Below, piece after piece: positions 63,223 to 64,000 of a stretch of 64,000 nucleotides of DNA. Position numbers and translations under genes: made by a program. Below the pieces are notes generated by a model. That model searched no databases. It was given only the letters and a program-made list of their open reading frames with translations, and was not told where the DNA came from. Positions within the stretch are counted from its first letter, which is position 1; each line of letters starts with the position of its first letter. The stretch comes from Kiritimatiellota bacterium (lineage in GTDB: Bacteria; Verrucomicrobiota; Kiritimatiellia; JAAZAB01), in NCBI GenBank assembly GCA_026398415.1, contig JAPLSY010000078.1, forward strand, positions 33,904 to 97,903, read 5' to 3'.

Positions 63223-63582
63223 ATGTCATTGGATTCCCTTATCCGTGAAGAAGCATCCCGTCTTGGTTTTGCCGCCGTCGGCCTGGCTTCCATCGGTCCC
63301 TGTCAGACATTTGACCGATTTAAAAACTGGCTGAGCCGGGGCTATGCAGGCGGCCTGACTTACCTGGCCAGACATGCCGATCTGCGTGCCGATCCGCGCC
63401 AGATCATGCCGGAAGCGCGCTCCATCATTGTCGTTGCCGCCCGCTATCCCGCCGAAGCTCAAATCCAGTCTTTTTCGAATTATGGAACCTTGAAGCACAA
63501 AGTAGCGTTCCGTTTCGCTCGCGAATTTGCGTGGATTCGGCGCCCGTGTTGGAACGGGAATGGGCGGTGCGTGCCGGCTTAG
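63223..63582 (+). pseudogene. queG: Epoxyqueuosine reductase QueG, N-terminal part, broken
   Basis: ATG 63223 opens a QueG-like N-terminus: SLIREEASRLGFAAVGLASI, NWLSRGYAGGLTYLARHADL, RADPRQIMPEARSIIVVAAR. After YPAEAQIQ the expected segment of about 40 residues with the R-Y-x-x-x-x-D-Y-H motif is replaced by SNYGTLKHKVAFRFAREFA. The frame then ends at 63582 while the homologous sequence continues in another frame from 63531. So there is an internal deletion or replacement plus a frame change, or an assembly error. Confidence 0.75.
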
Positions 63583-64000
63583 GCTGGATTGGCAAGCAGG
63601 GCAGTCTGGTAAGTCCGGAATGGGGGTGCACGCTGTTCCTGGGCGCGTTGTTGGTTAACCTGGAACTGGCGCCATCGAAACCCAAGCCCAGCAAGTGCGG
63701 CACATGTAGGCGGTGCGTCGAAGCTTGTCCCACCGGCGCCATCCAACCTGACGGTCTGGTGGATACGCGGCGCTGTATTGCCTGCCTGACGATCGAACAT
63801 AAGGGTGAGATTCCGGGAGACCTGCGGCCGCTCATGGGTGTGTCGCTCTTTGGCTGTGACCGGTGCACGGCCGTGTGCCCGTTCAACAGGGTAGGGGTTG
63901 ACGCCATTTTGCCGGAATTCTCATGCCTGGGCAGATCCGCCTCTGGCGAAAATCCGGGCGGCACACCCATGCCCACGGCCGAACAATGCCTGGCCATGAG
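63531..64000 (+). pseudogene. queG: Epoxyqueuosine reductase QueG, C-terminal part (runs off the window)
   Basis: From 63531 the frame reads VDSAPVLEREWAVRAGLGWI, GKQGSLVSPEWGCTLFLG, and two ferredoxin-type clusters, CGTCRRCVEACPTGAIQ and GCDRCTAVCPFNR, with TRRCIACLTIEHKGEIP between them. These are the QueG hallmarks (cobalamin-dependent reduction of epoxyqueuosine in tRNA). The frame stays open to the window end. It is not in frame with the N-terminal part at 63223. Confidence 0.8.

Overview
The window is about 64 kb of a Gram-negative bacterial chromosome. It carries lpxA, a DcaP-like porin, a type II secretin and a Tad pilus locus. The mix of genes (divergent corrinoid-methyltransferase-like URO-D proteins, GHL10- and GH4-type glycosidases, Gfo/Idh/MocA oxidoreductases, an AGE epimerase, a beta-helix exoprotein) and the spacers full of short tandem repeats resemble uncultured PVC-superphylum bacteria (Kiritimatiellota, Lentisphaerota, Verrucomicrobiota). 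That placement is an inference from gene style. No rRNA or other phylogenetic marker was compared.

Layout. 1-1.8 kb: end of the F-type ATP synthase operon (atpG end, atpD, a short atpC). 1.8-2.9 kb: GAF-GGDEF-like protein. 3.3-8.1 kb: cofactor and housekeeping run nadC-birA-coaX-manC-ruvX-truA. 8.1-13.7 kb: sugar-catabolic island with a divergent AraC regulator, a GH4 glycosidase, a frameshifted URO-D-family gene, a beta-propeller protein, and a GH20-like gene cut off next to an ISL3-type transposase remnant, followed by an AEC permease. 14.7-25.1 kb, minus strand: Tad pilus operon (pilins, TadE/TadG-like proteins, CpaB, FHA-TadA, TadB, TadC), interrupted by a chimeric gene that joins the CpaB N-terminus to a sialidase-like propeller. 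25.2-30.1 kb: large membrane Ser/Thr kinase with 21-residue leucine-rich repeats, then thrC. 30.2-43.4 kb: GT2 synthase, URO-D protein, DEAD-box helicase, porin, rtcB, ArnT-like glycosyltransferase, phosphatase, lytic transglycosylase and two Gfo/Idh/MocA oxidoreductases. 43.4-49.2 kb, minus strand: T2SS core gspD-gspE-gspF behind lpxA. 49.5 kb: tRNA-Ser(UGA). 49.9-51.3 kb: PurF-like gene with a structured leader. 51.5-56.4 kb, minus strand: AGE epimerase, beta-helix protein, GHL10-like hydrolase. 56.6-61.7 kb: ilvB-ilvN-leuA-aroE behind a complete-looking transcription attenuator. 61.8-64 kb: prepilin peptidase, aroK and a damaged queG.

How the genes work together. The prepilin peptidase could process both the Tad pilins and T2SS pseudopilins. 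The Tad locus has no secretin of its own here. ilvB, ilvN, leuA, aroE and aroK form an amino-acid biosynthesis block whose first gene is controlled by a branched-chain leader peptide.

The main novelties are: (1) an ilv attenuator with promoter, leader peptide, antiterminator and terminator at 56.59-56.80 kb; (2) a 115-nt leader RNA before the PurF-like gene that could mask its Shine-Dalgarno; (3) a CpaB-sialidase chimera flanked by a diverged duplication; (4) more than a dozen arrays of different repeats that all have a 7-bp period, sit at gene borders and supply the leader peptides of three pilin-type proteins and the C-termini of several others; (5) a canonical A AAA AAG slippery site exactly at the frame break of a URO-D gene.
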